Notes under the pieces: model-generated
The model's database searches: none
Told to the model about the DNA's origin: nothing
What the model saw: the letters and a program-made list of their open reading frames with translations, nothing else
NCBI GenBank assembly: GCA_947168045.1
Contig: CAMVKN010000016.1
Location: 1 to 61,851, forward strand
DNA length: 61,851 bases
DNA from: an uncultured Prevotellaceae bacterium
GTDB lineage: Bacteria > Bacteroidota > Bacteroidia > Bacteroidales > Bacteroidaceae
Reading direction: 5' to 3'
Position numbers and translations under genes: made by a program
Shown: in pieces, positions 43,020 through 51,409 of the stretch
Position numbering within the stretch: the first letter of the stretch is position 1
How the letters are laid out: every line of letters begins with the position of its first letter

Positions 43020-44735
43020 ATGATAATGAGATATTTCAACAACTATGTAGCTGCCTTCCTCGTAGGTTGCGGTTTCGCCGCAGCCCTCACGGCTTGCGAC
43101 AAGCTCGACGAGGTGCCCGACAACCGCTCTGAGCTGAACAGCGTTGAGAAGGTGCAGCAGCTGCTCGTCTCGGCCTATCCTGCCGGACTGCCCGCTGTCA
43201 TTTGCGAGCTCTCAGGCGACAACCTGGTTGACAACAATGTCGTGGTGCCCGCCACCCACAACGATGCCTACTCCCCCTGGCATGAGCAGACCTACAAGTG
43301 GGAGGACATCACCAACTACAGCACCGGCGAGCAAGACACGCCCTACCAGACGTGGGAGGCCTGCTATCAGGGCATCGCCACCGCCAACCATGCCATCGAG
43401 GCCATGCGCAACCTCTGTGACGACCCGAAGACCGACCCGCAGTATTCACACTCGTGGGGCGAGGCCCACCTGCTGCGTGCCTGGCTGCACTTCACCCTGC
43501 TGAACGTCTTCGCCGAGGCATACAAGGACGACACACAGAGCGAGCAGGATATGGGCATACCCTATGTCACCGAGCCTGAGACCACCGTCAGCGTGGACTA
43601 CAGCCAGCCTGAATACCGCAAGAGCGTGGCCGAGTGCTACCGCCTCATCGAGCAGGACATCCTGGAGGGCATCAACCTCATCGATGACTCGAAGTACAAG
43701 GTGCCGGCCTACCACTTCAACAAGAACGCCGCCCATGCCCTGGCTGCCCGCTTCTACCTCTTCTGGCGCAAGTACGACAAGTGCTTGGAGCACGCCAACG
43801 CAGCCTTAGGTGCCAACCCCGCTTCGATGCTGCGCAAGTGGTCGTCGCTGAATACCAACACCATGGACACCCGTCTGAACGACTACAACGACGAGAAGGC
43901 TGCCTGCAACTTCCTCATCGTGCCGACCAACTCCATCCAGGACCGCATGATGTCGGCCTGCCGCTACTGCATCAACAACGGCAAGTTGAGTGAAGACGGC
44001 GACCCCGCAAAGAATATCGACGACACCGACAAGATTCTATACAACGGCGGAGGCCCCAACTGGACGGGCTATATTCCTGCCTATGCTGGCAACCTCTTCA
44101 TCTGGGGCGACCAGGACTACGGCCTCTGGCTCTTCCGTGTCTATGAGTACTTTGAGTACACCGACAAGATTGCCGGCATCGGCTTCGTCCACATCCTCTA
44201 TCAGCCCTTCACTGCTGAGGAGACGCTGCTCTGCCGTGCCGAGGCCAAGCTCTTCCTTGGCGACCGTCAGGGAGCCATCACCGACCTGGGCTACTGGACA
44301 TCGTCGAAGATGGTCGAGAACCCCCTCACTCAGGCCGGCATCGATGCCAAGTACAGTGGCACGCCTGCTGAGAATATCTTCATCAGCGACCTGCACATGC
44401 AGGACATGAGTCCTGAGTTCAAGCAGCTCACTGACGAGGAGATGCGCGTCCTGCATTGCGTCCTCCACTTCCGCCGCATCGAGAACATGTACGAGGGCCT
44501 GCGCTGGTTTGACATCAAGCGCTACGGCATCACCGTCCATCATGCCTACCGCAGTCCCTTGGAGGACGAGGTGCACCACGACTGGCTGAAGTGGAACGAC
44601 CCGCGCCGTGTGCTGCAGATTCCTACCAACGTCATCAACGCCGGCTATCCCAGCACCGACCGCAGCAATCCCTACAGCGTCAACCAGGACAGCTATATGG
44701 ATCGCCCCTCCTACGCTACCTTCCAACTGAAGTAA
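43020..44735 (+). CDS. SusD/RagB-family nutrient-binding lipoprotein
   Basis: 571 residues. Lipoprotein signal with lipobox LTAC (Cys ~25), then DKLDEVPDNRSELNS, the usual SusD start. SusD-like helices with TPR units follow: YQTWEACYQGIATANHAIE, SWGEAHLLRAWLHFTLLNVF, HFNKNAAHALAARFYLFWRK, and the C-terminal RRIENMYEGLRWFDIKRYG motif conserved in RagB/SusD. It sits at the outer-membrane surface and forms the lid of the SusC transporter. An internal ATG at 43026 is an alternative start. Confidence 0.93.
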   Translation: MIMRYFNNYVAAFLVGCGFAAALTACDKLDEVPDNRSELNSVEKVQQLLVSAYPAGLPAVICELSGDNLVDNNVVVPATHNDAYSPWHEQTYKWEDITNYSTGEQDTPYQTWEACYQGIATANHAIEAMRNLCDDPKTDPQYSHSWGEAHLLRAWLHFTLLNVFAEAYKDDTQSEQDMGIPYVTEPETTVSVDYSQPEYRKSVAECYRLIEQDILEGINLIDDSKYKVPAYHFNKNAAHALAARFYLFWRKYDKCLEHANAALGANPASMLRKWSSLNTNTMDTRLNDYNDEKAACNFLIVPTNSIQDRMMSACRYCINNGKLSEDGDPAKNIDDTDKILYNGGGPNWTGYIPAYAGNLFIWGDQDYGLWLFRVYEYFEYTDKIAGIGFVHILYQPFTAEETLLCRAEAKLFLGDRQGAITDLGYWTSSKMVENPLTQAGIDAKYSGTPAENIFISDLHMQDMSPEFKQLTDEEMRVLHCVLHFRRIENMYEGLRWFDIKRYGITVHHAYRSPLEDEVHHDWLKWNDPRRVLQIPTNVINAGYPSTDRSNPYSVNQDSYMDRPSYATFQLK

Positions 44736-44757
44736 TAATCATGTACGCAAGAAAGAG

Positions 44758-46008
44758 ATGAAAAAGATATTATCACTGCTCACCGTCGTCACCCTCGTGG
44801 CTGCCTTCACCTCATGCCGCTCTGAGGACGACCTCACCGACAGCATCTTCGACACCACCGTGCCTGCCGTTGACACCACCAAGGCCACGGCACCCTTCGA
44901 CCAGTGGCTCTACGACAACTTTGTCAAGCCCTACAATGTCGAGGTGCAGTACCAGTTCAACTATCCCGCCAGCGACCTCAGCTTCCAGCTTGCACCGGCC
45001 GACTACAACCGCTCGCAGCTCCTGGCTCAGATGATTCGCTACCTCTTCTACGATGTCTACACGAAGTATGCCGGCGATGAGTTCATGAAGCTCTACGGTC
45101 CCCGCATCTTCCACTTCATCGGTTCCTCGGGCTACAATGCCACCACCGGTACCGAGGTGCTCGGCACCGCTGCCGGCGGCGTGAAGATTACGCTCTACAA
45201 CGTCAACGAGATGCGTGCCTACTCACCCGACGTGCAGTATGACTCCAACGACATCATGGTGCTCAACGAGCGTTACTTCCACACCATGCACCACGAGTTC
45301 TCGCACATCCTGCACCAGACCAAGGCTTACCCCGTGGCTTTCGGTCAGGTTACGTCGAGCACCTACGACCCCATGACGTGGCAGGAACGTGACAGCGTCG
45401 TCACCCATCAGCTGGGCTATGTCACCCACTATGGCTCCAGCGCCACCTACGAGGACTTCGTTGAGACGCTCTCGTGCATCATCACCGACACCGACGAGCG
45501 TTGGATGAACCGTCTGTGCAGTGCCGCCCTCAAGGGCCTGCGTCAAGGCGACAAGGAAGCACTCACCACGCTCATCGACTCGCTCGGCGTGCGCGACTTC
45601 GACGCCGCTTCACAGCCCTGGCAGCACATCCGTCTGCACAAGCAGACCCACGTGTTCAACGAGAACACCAACGAGTACGACGTGGACACCACCTACGTCA
45701 TCGAGCAGCACCTGAACACCACAACGGCCTACAACTCGAAGTCGGGTGCCGATGTGCCCAAGTACAAGTACACGTTCTTCCGCGAGTTCAAGTCGTTCAG
45801 CGAGTTCCTCAACTGGCTGCCTTACACCACTGCCGACGCCGTGGAGGGCATCAACGCTCTGCTGAAGAAGATTGACATTGCCACCGAGTGGTATACCGAC
45901 CGCTGGGGCCTGCACGCCTACGAGCTGCGCGAAGAGGTGCGCTACCGTCAGGACCACATCAACGAATGGCTCAAGAGCGGCCAGGTCAAGGTCTACGGCT
46001 TGGAGTGA
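44758..46008 (+). CDS. Substrate import-associated zinc metallohydrolase lipoprotein
   Basis: 416 residues. Lipobox FTSC (Cys20), then an acidic tether. The mature part carries HHEFSHILHQ: HExxHxxH with His179, Glu180, His183 and His186, a zinc-binding active site. DIMVLNERYFHTMHHEFSH fits the Bacteroidota family of putative metallohydrolases encoded beside SusC/SusD. It is expected at the outer-membrane surface, where it would hydrolyse the substrate before import. The family's substrate is not established; the HExxH motif suggests a peptide bond. It begins 22 nt after the SusD stop, in the same operon. Confidence 0.88.
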   Translation: MKKILSLLTVVTLVAAFTSCRSEDDLTDSIFDTTVPAVDTTKATAPFDQWLYDNFVKPYNVEVQYQFNYPASDLSFQLAPADYNRSQLLAQMIRYLFYDVYTKYAGDEFMKLYGPRIFHFIGSSGYNATTGTEVLGTAAGGVKITLYNVNEMRAYSPDVQYDSNDIMVLNERYFHTMHHEFSHILHQTKAYPVAFGQVTSSTYDPMTWQERDSVVTHQLGYVTHYGSSATYEDFVETLSCIITDTDERWMNRLCSAALKGLRQGDKEALTTLIDSLGVRDFDAASQPWQHIRLHKQTHVFNENTNEYDVDTTYVIEQHLNTTTAYNSKSGADVPKYKYTFFREFKSFSEFLNWLPYTTADAVEGINALLKKIDIATEWYTDRWGLHAYELREEVRYRQDHINEWLKSGQVKVYGLE

Positions 46009-46018
46009 TTTGTGATTT

Positions 46019-46046
46019 GAGAATTGAGATTTGAGAATTGAGATTT
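46019..46046. repeat. 14-bp tandem repeat between metallohydrolase and DUF4302 genes
   Basis: Two units GAGAATTGAGATTT begin 10 nt after the TGA of the metallohydrolase gene. They match the repeat after the susC-like gene. Confidence 0.7.
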
Positions 46047-46056
46047 AGTATAGACA

Positions 46057-47442
46057 ATGACAATCATGAAGACAACATATTTCAGTAAGCTGTCCTTCGC
46101 TTTCCTCGTAGGCTTTGGCGCTGCCACAGCCCTCACCTCCTGCAGCTTCGAGGACGAGGACTACTTCGACCAGCCCGCCGCCCTGCGCATTGAGCAGGCC
46201 ACGACCGACATTCAGAAGATTCTTGTCGATGCTCCCAACGGATGGGTCATGCAGTACTTCACTGGCATGAACGAGGTGGAGGGCTTCAACCTCCTGGCCC
46301 GTTTCGACCAGAACGGCAAGGTGACGCTGGGCAGCAACCACCGCTACCTGCGCGATGGCAACGCCAACAAGTACACCGAGGCAACGTCGCTCTACCAGAT
46401 GCTGCGCGAGGACGGCCCCGTGCTGGCTTTCAACACATGGAACGAGATTCTTACCCCCTTCATCGACCCCGTCGACTACAAACAGGCCCCGCGTGTGCTG
46501 GTCAAGGACGGCGAGGGCATGCACGGCGACCATAACCTCGTGGTCACCTCCTACAGCAAGGACGAGATTCTGCTGCGCGGCGAGCGTTACGGTGCCATTG
46601 TCCGCATGGTTCCGTGCCCCACGGAGAGCTGGCAGGACTATATCAGCACTGTTGCGGCCATGCGGCGCTACATCACCAGCAACGACACCACCAACTTTGC
46701 TGTCAGCAACGGCGACACCACGCTCTACTTCAAGAACCTGAACAGCGGTGTCATCACCTACTGTGAGCGCATCAACGACCCGCTCTTCCCCACGACTATC
46801 AACTGTGTGTTCACCCCTTCCGGTCTGCGCCTGCACCGTGTGAACAACATCGGTGGCACGACGTTCCAGGAGTTCCGCATGAGTCCTGACAGCACCTGCC
46901 TGCTCTCTGAGAACGACAGCGTGCGCCTGACGGCCATCTGGCAGCCCAACGTGATGCGCTATCTGCGTACGGCTGCCGACAAGAGCGGCAAGGTGTTCAA
47001 CCTAGACTATGCCTCCCTCTCTGCTGAGCAGAAAGGCTACTATGATGCCATCCGCGACGGTATTGGCGCCATGGGCAAGAACTATGCGGTGAAGAGCATC
47101 AGCCTGGCCAGCACCACCGCCGGCTCGAACATCACCGGACTCATCGTCACCTTCGTCAGGACGGCCACACAGAAGGACCCCACCGTGGCAGGACTGTCCA
47201 TGAAGTTCCAGATGAACGCCGACTATAGCTACACCATCAGTTATGACGATGCCACAGCCACCTCGAACAACAACATGAAGACCATCTGCCGCAGCGCCGA
47301 GGTGGATGCTGCCGTGCGCGCCCTGGCCGCCTCGCTGGTGGGCCACTACACGCTGACGCCCAACAACTACTTTGTGCCGACGAGCGTCACCTTTGCACCC
47401 GTCGGTGCAGGCAGTACCTTCACCCTGACCAGGACAGAATAA
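46057..47442 (+). CDS. DUF4302-family lipoprotein
   Basis: 461 residues from 46057; an ATG at 46066 (MKTTYFSKL) is equally plausible. Signal and lipobox ALTSC, followed by the family start SFEDEDYFDQPAALRIEQAT. DUF4302 features include ILVDAPNGWVMQYFTG and VEGFNLLARFDQNGKVTLGS; then ILTPFIDP, LVVTSYSKDEILLRGERYG, and a beta-rich C-terminal region. Members occur almost only in SusC/SusD loci with the zinc metallohydrolase, and probably act as surface-exposed accessory binding proteins. The function is otherwise unknown. Confidence 0.85.
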   Translation: MTIMKTTYFSKLSFAFLVGFGAATALTSCSFEDEDYFDQPAALRIEQATTDIQKILVDAPNGWVMQYFTGMNEVEGFNLLARFDQNGKVTLGSNHRYLRDGNANKYTEATSLYQMLREDGPVLAFNTWNEILTPFIDPVDYKQAPRVLVKDGEGMHGDHNLVVTSYSKDEILLRGERYGAIVRMVPCPTESWQDYISTVAAMRRYITSNDTTNFAVSNGDTTLYFKNLNSGVITYCERINDPLFPTTINCVFTPSGLRLHRVNNIGGTTFQEFRMSPDSTCLLSENDSVRLTAIWQPNVMRYLRTAADKSGKVFNLDYASLSAEQKGYYDAIRDGIGAMGKNYAVKSISLASTTAGSNITGLIVTFVRTATQKDPTVAGLSMKFQMNADYSYTISYDDATATSNNNMKTICRSAEVDAAVRALAASLVGHYTLTPNNYFVPTSVTFAPVGAGSTFTLTRTE

Positions 47443-47481
47443 ACAAAATCATATATATTAACTACAAGCAAACTGAAGATT

Positions 47482-50298
47482 ATGAAAAAGTATTTACTCT
47501 TTGCACTCGTTGCCCTCGTCAGCATCACTGCCGGGGCGCAGTCGTTAGGCAGGAGGAGTACCGTCGGTATGCAGGCAAAGCAGCACCAGGCTCCTGCCCG
47601 CGAGATGGTGAGAAAGCTCTTCCCCTATGTTCCCACGAATAAGGTCGTTGGTGAGAAGCGTCAGGCCCTCAGCCGCATTGCTCCTGCCAACGCCATGCCG
47701 CAGCGACAGCTCACTGCTCATCCTGTGCTTGGCCAGCCCGTCAACTTCGGCCAGCGTGAGCTGCGCACCATGAAGCCCTTCCGTCAGGCCAGCATCGCAG
47801 CACCTCGCCGTGCTGCCCAGGTGAAGGAAGTCTATCATGCAACAGGTGTAGACTACGACAACGATGGCACAACGGCGACCGAGACGCCCGTGGCATGGGA
47901 CATGTATCCCGCACAGGTGGTCTACGAGGACGAGTCGACCGACAACGTGTTCGTCAACGTCGTGCCCACGCCTGAGGAGTTCCTCGCCGTCGAGGGCTTC
48001 GAGCAGGGTGTCTACTACTACTACACCGTCGATGGCAACACTGTCAGCATACCTGCACAAGTTGTCACCTCCTATCAGGGCCGCGATGGTAACACCTATT
48101 ATATAGGACTGATGGCCCTTAACCCCGCTGCCACCCAGGTAAGCGAAATCCTGCTTGGCGACGGCTCCATCAACCTGACTCTTGGCGAGGACGGCTCGCT
48201 CTCGCCTGTCGGCACTACCACCTATCTTCTCGGTGTGTTCTCTAAACCCAAGGTGAGTGGTGAGAACTACTTGGGCTACTACCAGTGGACCGACAATGTG
48301 CAGTACCGCTACGAGGGACAGAAGGACCCCATGCCTGAAGGCGTGACCTACACTGCCAAATATGATGCATACGGCGTCAACAAGTCGACCAACACGAAGG
48401 AACAGTGGACGCTCTATCTGGGCGAGAAGACAACCAGCGAGGCTGTTCAGCCTGTCTTGGTCAACATCATCCCCACGTCATCTGCGCTTGCGGCTGCCAA
48501 CCCCAACGGCATTGCTGTGCCCTGCACACGCTCGGGCAATGTCATCACCGTCAATCCTGTAAGGATGGGACAGGTGGTGGGAAAGCAGGGGATTTATTAC
48601 CTCTATCTCTTTGACCCCAATGCCAAGGCCAATAACTATGCCATCACCCTCACCCTGGGTGACGACGGTTCGCTCAGCGCTGCATCCGGGCAGGCCATCA
48701 TTCTTGGTGCCTTCACCGCCGATGCCTTCTCTGACCCGTCGAGTGACAGCTACCTTGGCTGGTTTGAGTATTACACCGACGTGGAGTATTTCCAGCCTGG
48801 TGAGCAGCCCGCTCCCAATGCTGAGACCGAGCTTGGTGGAGTCTTCCTCATGAGCGAGATTTCACCCACGCTCTATGGCACAGAGGCCAGCTATGTCAAC
48901 CTGCCCTGCGATGCCAGCATCACCTATAAGAACTACACCCCCGCCGGCACCGCCGATGCCTACGCATGGACGATGGCAAAGCTTGACCCCACAACTGGTG
49001 ATGCCAGCGAGACACTCACCGGCACCGACCGCGACTTCACCTTCAACGTCGGGCCTAACGACTGGTTCCAGCCCGCTACGGTCACGGCTTCTGCCAATGG
49101 CAAGGCTGGCAAGCCTTACACCTGGCTCCTCAGCCACGCCGCTGCGGATGCTAAAGCTTACGTCAGCACATCGCTCTACGGAGCCAGTGAGGGCAATCAG
49201 ATGCCTGATGGCACTACCTTCGTCTATACCAAGGCCAGCATCAATGCCAATAGTATTACTGACGACGATCGCTACGGCACACCAGACATCAACAGCAGTA
49301 ACCTGCAGATTAAAAAGCTCGTGTTCTACCAGGGCAAGCCTGACGCTCCTCTCTACTTCGAGGGCGTCAACCTGCTGGTGTGGGACCTGAAGAACTATGA
49401 CAACATCGACCTGAAGTGCCAGATTGTGAAGTGCCACCGCGATGCCGACGGCTCACTCGAGCTGGGCGATGTCATCGCTGAGTCGCTCACCTCCGCCGCC
49501 GACGTGTTGGAAGGCTATGTCGATGCTACCTATGGATGGAACTTGTGGCAGCTGAACTGGAAGAACTTCTATACCACTGACGAGGTGGGATTCGAGGAGA
49601 CACTTGAGTACATGCAGATTGAGGATGAGTTCTGTATTGTCCTTGACGGATGGAACAACGGCACCTTCTCCTGCTCGCCCGTCTTTGAGAGCACCAGCAA
49701 CGTGAACGGTGAGCGTCAGACCTACTTCAATATCACCGGTACAGAGGAGTACAGCGAGGATGACCTTCTGGGCTATACCTCTGGCAACTATGTCCATGCC
49801 TACGTGGGCTTCATTAATCCTATCTATGGCTACCTGCACACCGACGACGACAAGCATATCACACTGCCCGTGGAGGGTGGCTCAGCCACGCTGCACATTG
49901 AGCCATATCTTTATGGCGTTGATGAGGAGACGGAAGAGCCTACTACGGGCCTTTGGACCGAGGAGGACGAGAATCCCGAATATGTGTTCCCCGAGTGGAT
50001 TGGTCTGGAAGTCGCTAACGAAGCCTACACCGAAACCGAATCCTTCTTCGACCTCGTCGTCTCGGCTGAGGCACTGCCCGAGGGTGTTGACGGCCGCATG
50101 GAGACCATCAACCTCTACCAGTGGGGTGCCAAGCTCACCCTCACCGTCGTCCAGGGCACGCCCAGCGGCATCGTCGAGGTGAGTGGCGACACCAAGAAGG
50201 CTGCCAACAACCATATCTATACCCTCAGCGGCCAGCGTGTGAACAAGGCACAGAAGGGTGTCTACATCATCGGCGGCAAGAAGCAGGTGGTGAAGTAA
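47482..50298 (+). CDS. Large secreted protein with BACON-like domain and C-terminal anchoring/sorting tail
   Basis: 938 residues. Signal peptide 1-19 (SITAGAQS). It has repeated beta-rich segments: two similar runs with SINLTLGEDGSLSPVG (~230) and YAITLTLGDDGSLSAASG (~390) suggest an internal duplication of ~160 residues. Near the C-terminus, ITLPVEGGSATLHIEPYLYG ... WIGLEVANEAY ... LVVSAEAL ... GAKLTLTVVQG has the BACON-like pattern of Bacteroidota surface proteins. The last ~30 residues (IYTLSGQRVNKAQKGVYIIG) are the common Prevotella C-terminal motif, similar to type IX sorting tails. It closes the SusC/D operon, so it probably binds the same ligand. No catalytic motif is visible. Confidence 0.75.
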   Translation: MKKYLLFALVALVSITAGAQSLGRRSTVGMQAKQHQAPAREMVRKLFPYVPTNKVVGEKRQALSRIAPANAMPQRQLTAHPVLGQPVNFGQRELRTMKPFRQASIAAPRRAAQVKEVYHATGVDYDNDGTTATETPVAWDMYPAQVVYEDESTDNVFVNVVPTPEEFLAVEGFEQGVYYYYTVDGNTVSIPAQVVTSYQGRDGNTYYIGLMALNPAATQVSEILLGDGSINLTLGEDGSLSPVGTTTYLLGVFSKPKVSGENYLGYYQWTDNVQYRYEGQKDPMPEGVTYTAKYDAYGVNKSTNTKEQWTLYLGEKTTSEAVQPVLVNIIPTSSALAAANPNGIAVPCTRSGNVITVNPVRMGQVVGKQGIYYLYLFDPNAKANNYAITLTLGDDGSLSAASGQAIILGAFTADAFSDPSSDSYLGWFEYYTDVEYFQPGEQPAPNAETELGGVFLMSEISPTLYGTEASYVNLPCDASITYKNYTPAGTADAYAWTMAKLDPTTGDASETLTGTDRDFTFNVGPNDWFQPATVTASANGKAGKPYTWLLSHAAADAKAYVSTSLYGASEGNQMPDGTTFVYTKASINANSITDDDRYGTPDINSSNLQIKKLVFYQGKPDAPLYFEGVNLLVWDLKNYDNIDLKCQIVKCHRDADGSLELGDVIAESLTSAADVLEGYVDATYGWNLWQLNWKNFYTTDEVGFEETLEYMQIEDEFCIVLDGWNNGTFSCSPVFESTSNVNGERQTYFNITGTEEYSEDDLLGYTSGNYVHAYVGFINPIYGYLHTDDDKHITLPVEGGSATLHIEPYLYGVDEETEEPTTGLWTEEDENPEYVFPEWIGLEVANEAYTETESFFDLVVSAEALPEGVDGRMETINLYQWGAKLTLTVVQGTPSGIVEVSGDTKKAANNHIYTLSGQRVNKAQKGVYIIGGKKQVVK

Positions 50299-50324
50299 CA
50301 CGCTTTGCATAGCAGCAACGACCT

Positions 50325-50360
50325 GACGGCCTGCATCCCTTTCTGGCGGTGCAGGCCGTC
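50325..50360 (+). terminator. Hairpin terminator after the SusC/SusD operon
   Basis: An 11-bp perfect stem, GACGGCCTGCA at 50325-50335 with its complement at 50350-50360, has a 14-nt loop and is followed by ACTTTGT. It lies 27 nt after the last stop codon. The T-run is short, so it is a moderate-quality intrinsic terminator. Confidence 0.65.
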
Positions 50361-50415
50361 ACTTTGTCATCTGGCCACTGCATCTAAGCTATCTCATAGG
50401 TGTGAGGAGGCTGCT

Positions 50416-50733
50416 ACTGGTGCTATTGGCGCTATTGGCGCTATTGGCGCTACTGGTACTATTGGCGCTACTGGTGCTACTGGCGCTACTGGTGCTACTG
50501 AGGACCAAATAATGGCGGTTTCATCGATAATTTTCGGTAGCACTTGGCCTCTGGCTGTCATCACTCCATGCTTGGCTGTCATAACTCAATGCTTGGCGAA
50601 ATTATCTCCATGCCTGGCTGTCATAACTCAATGCCTGGCGAAATTATCTCCATGCCTGGCTGTCGTAACTCAATGCCTGGCTGTCGTGGGGTGGCTCAGT
50701 AGCGCCAGTAGCGCCAGTAGCACCAGTAGCACC
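50416..50733. repeat. Composite repeat element B: 9-bp arms in inverse orientation around a 42-bp-period array
   Basis: Left arm: nine 9-bp units GGYGCTAYT in a row at 50419-50499. Core: 21-bp half units from 50569, alternating TGCYTGGC plus TGTCATAACTCAA with TGCYTGGC plus GAAATTATCTCCA; two full 42-bp periods at 50569-50652 and further partial units to ~50690. Right arm: four units AGTAGCGCC/AGTAGCACC at 50698-50733, reverse complement of the left unit. Architecture and the GAAATTATCTCCATGC motif are shared with element A. No supported gene spans it. Confidence 0.88.
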
Positions 50734-50997
50734 TGTATTCATCTTTCGCATGTGTCTTGAACCACTGAGAACACTGAAGGCGCTGTGTCCTCCGTGTTCT
50801 CTGCGGTGAAAAAAAGAATCGGCGAGCATGAGAAACTTGACGTGCATACGCTGCCCCTCTGCGCGAGGATTGTGAGAGCAATAGCGGTTAATAATTATTA
50901 AATAATGTGAGGCTTGCCGAAATTATTTGGTGTGTCCCGCTTTTCTCAGTAAATTTGCAGCAAATGTTCAACTATTAACCCGTAAAAATAGACACTT
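50734..50997. other. Non-coding gap between element B and the DUF4332 gene
   Basis: It contains an 8-bp inverted pair GAGAACAC/GTGTTCTC around 50766-50800, a CTCTGCGCGAG similar to the arm ends of the 250-bp repeat near 50857, and the DUF4332 promoter. I see no gene or RNA. Confidence 0.5.
50926..50957 (+). promoter_or_regulatory. Promoter of the DUF4332 gene
   Basis: TTTG at 50926-50929, 20 nt, TAAATTTG at 50950-50957. The ATG at 50998 follows 40 nt later. Confidence 0.68.
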
Positions 50998-51405
50998 ATG
51001 GACTACAAGATTATCGACATTGAAGGCGTCGGCGAGGTGTACGGAGCCAAGCTCAGCGCCGCTGGCATCAATAAGGTGAGTGAACTCTTGGAGAAGTGCG
51101 CTTCACCGAAGGGCCGCAAGGATTTGGCTGCTGCCACTGAGATTCCTGAGAAGCTCATCCTGCGTTGGACCAACCATGCCGACCTGTTCCGCATCAACGG
51201 CGTGGGTCCGCAGTTCGCCGAGCTGTTAGAGGCTGCCGGCGTTGACACCGTGAAGGAGTTCCGCCACCGTGTGGCTGAGAATCTGCAGCCGAAGCTACAG
51301 GAGCTGAACGACCAGCGCAAGATCTGCGGTCGTGTGCCTGCCGTGGCTGAAGTACAAAAGATGATTGACCAGGCAAAGGAGCTGGAGCCGAAGGTCAGCT
51401 ACTAA
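50998..51405 (+). CDS. DUF4332 helix-hairpin-helix protein
   Basis: 135 residues, cytosolic. Two helix-hairpin-helix-like segments are visible, IEGVGEVYGAKLSAAGINKV and INGVGPQFAELLEAAGVDTV, each with the G-x-G hairpin, as in DUF4332. The C-terminal helix (AVAEVQKMIDQAKELEPKVSY) is charged. Such pairs of HhH units usually bind DNA without sequence preference, but no function is established for this family. It has its own promoter and ends 4 nt before the likely GTG start of the M6 protease gene, suggesting coupled expression. Confidence 0.88.
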   Translation: MDYKIIDIEGVGEVYGAKLSAAGINKVSELLEKCASPKGRKDLAAATEIPEKLILRWTNHADLFRINGVGPQFAELLEAAGVDTVKEFRHRVAENLQPKLQELNDQRKICGRVPAVAEVQKMIDQAKELEPKVSY

Positions 51406-51409
51406 GACA

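Noticed and set aside
50305..50760. Collagen-like Gly-X-Y protein frame over the 9-bp repeats
   Set aside because: GATGATGAT-type residues arise from the GGTGCTACT unit. The frame has no promoter, no export signal and an implausible N-terminus, and it begins inside the terminator of the previous gene.
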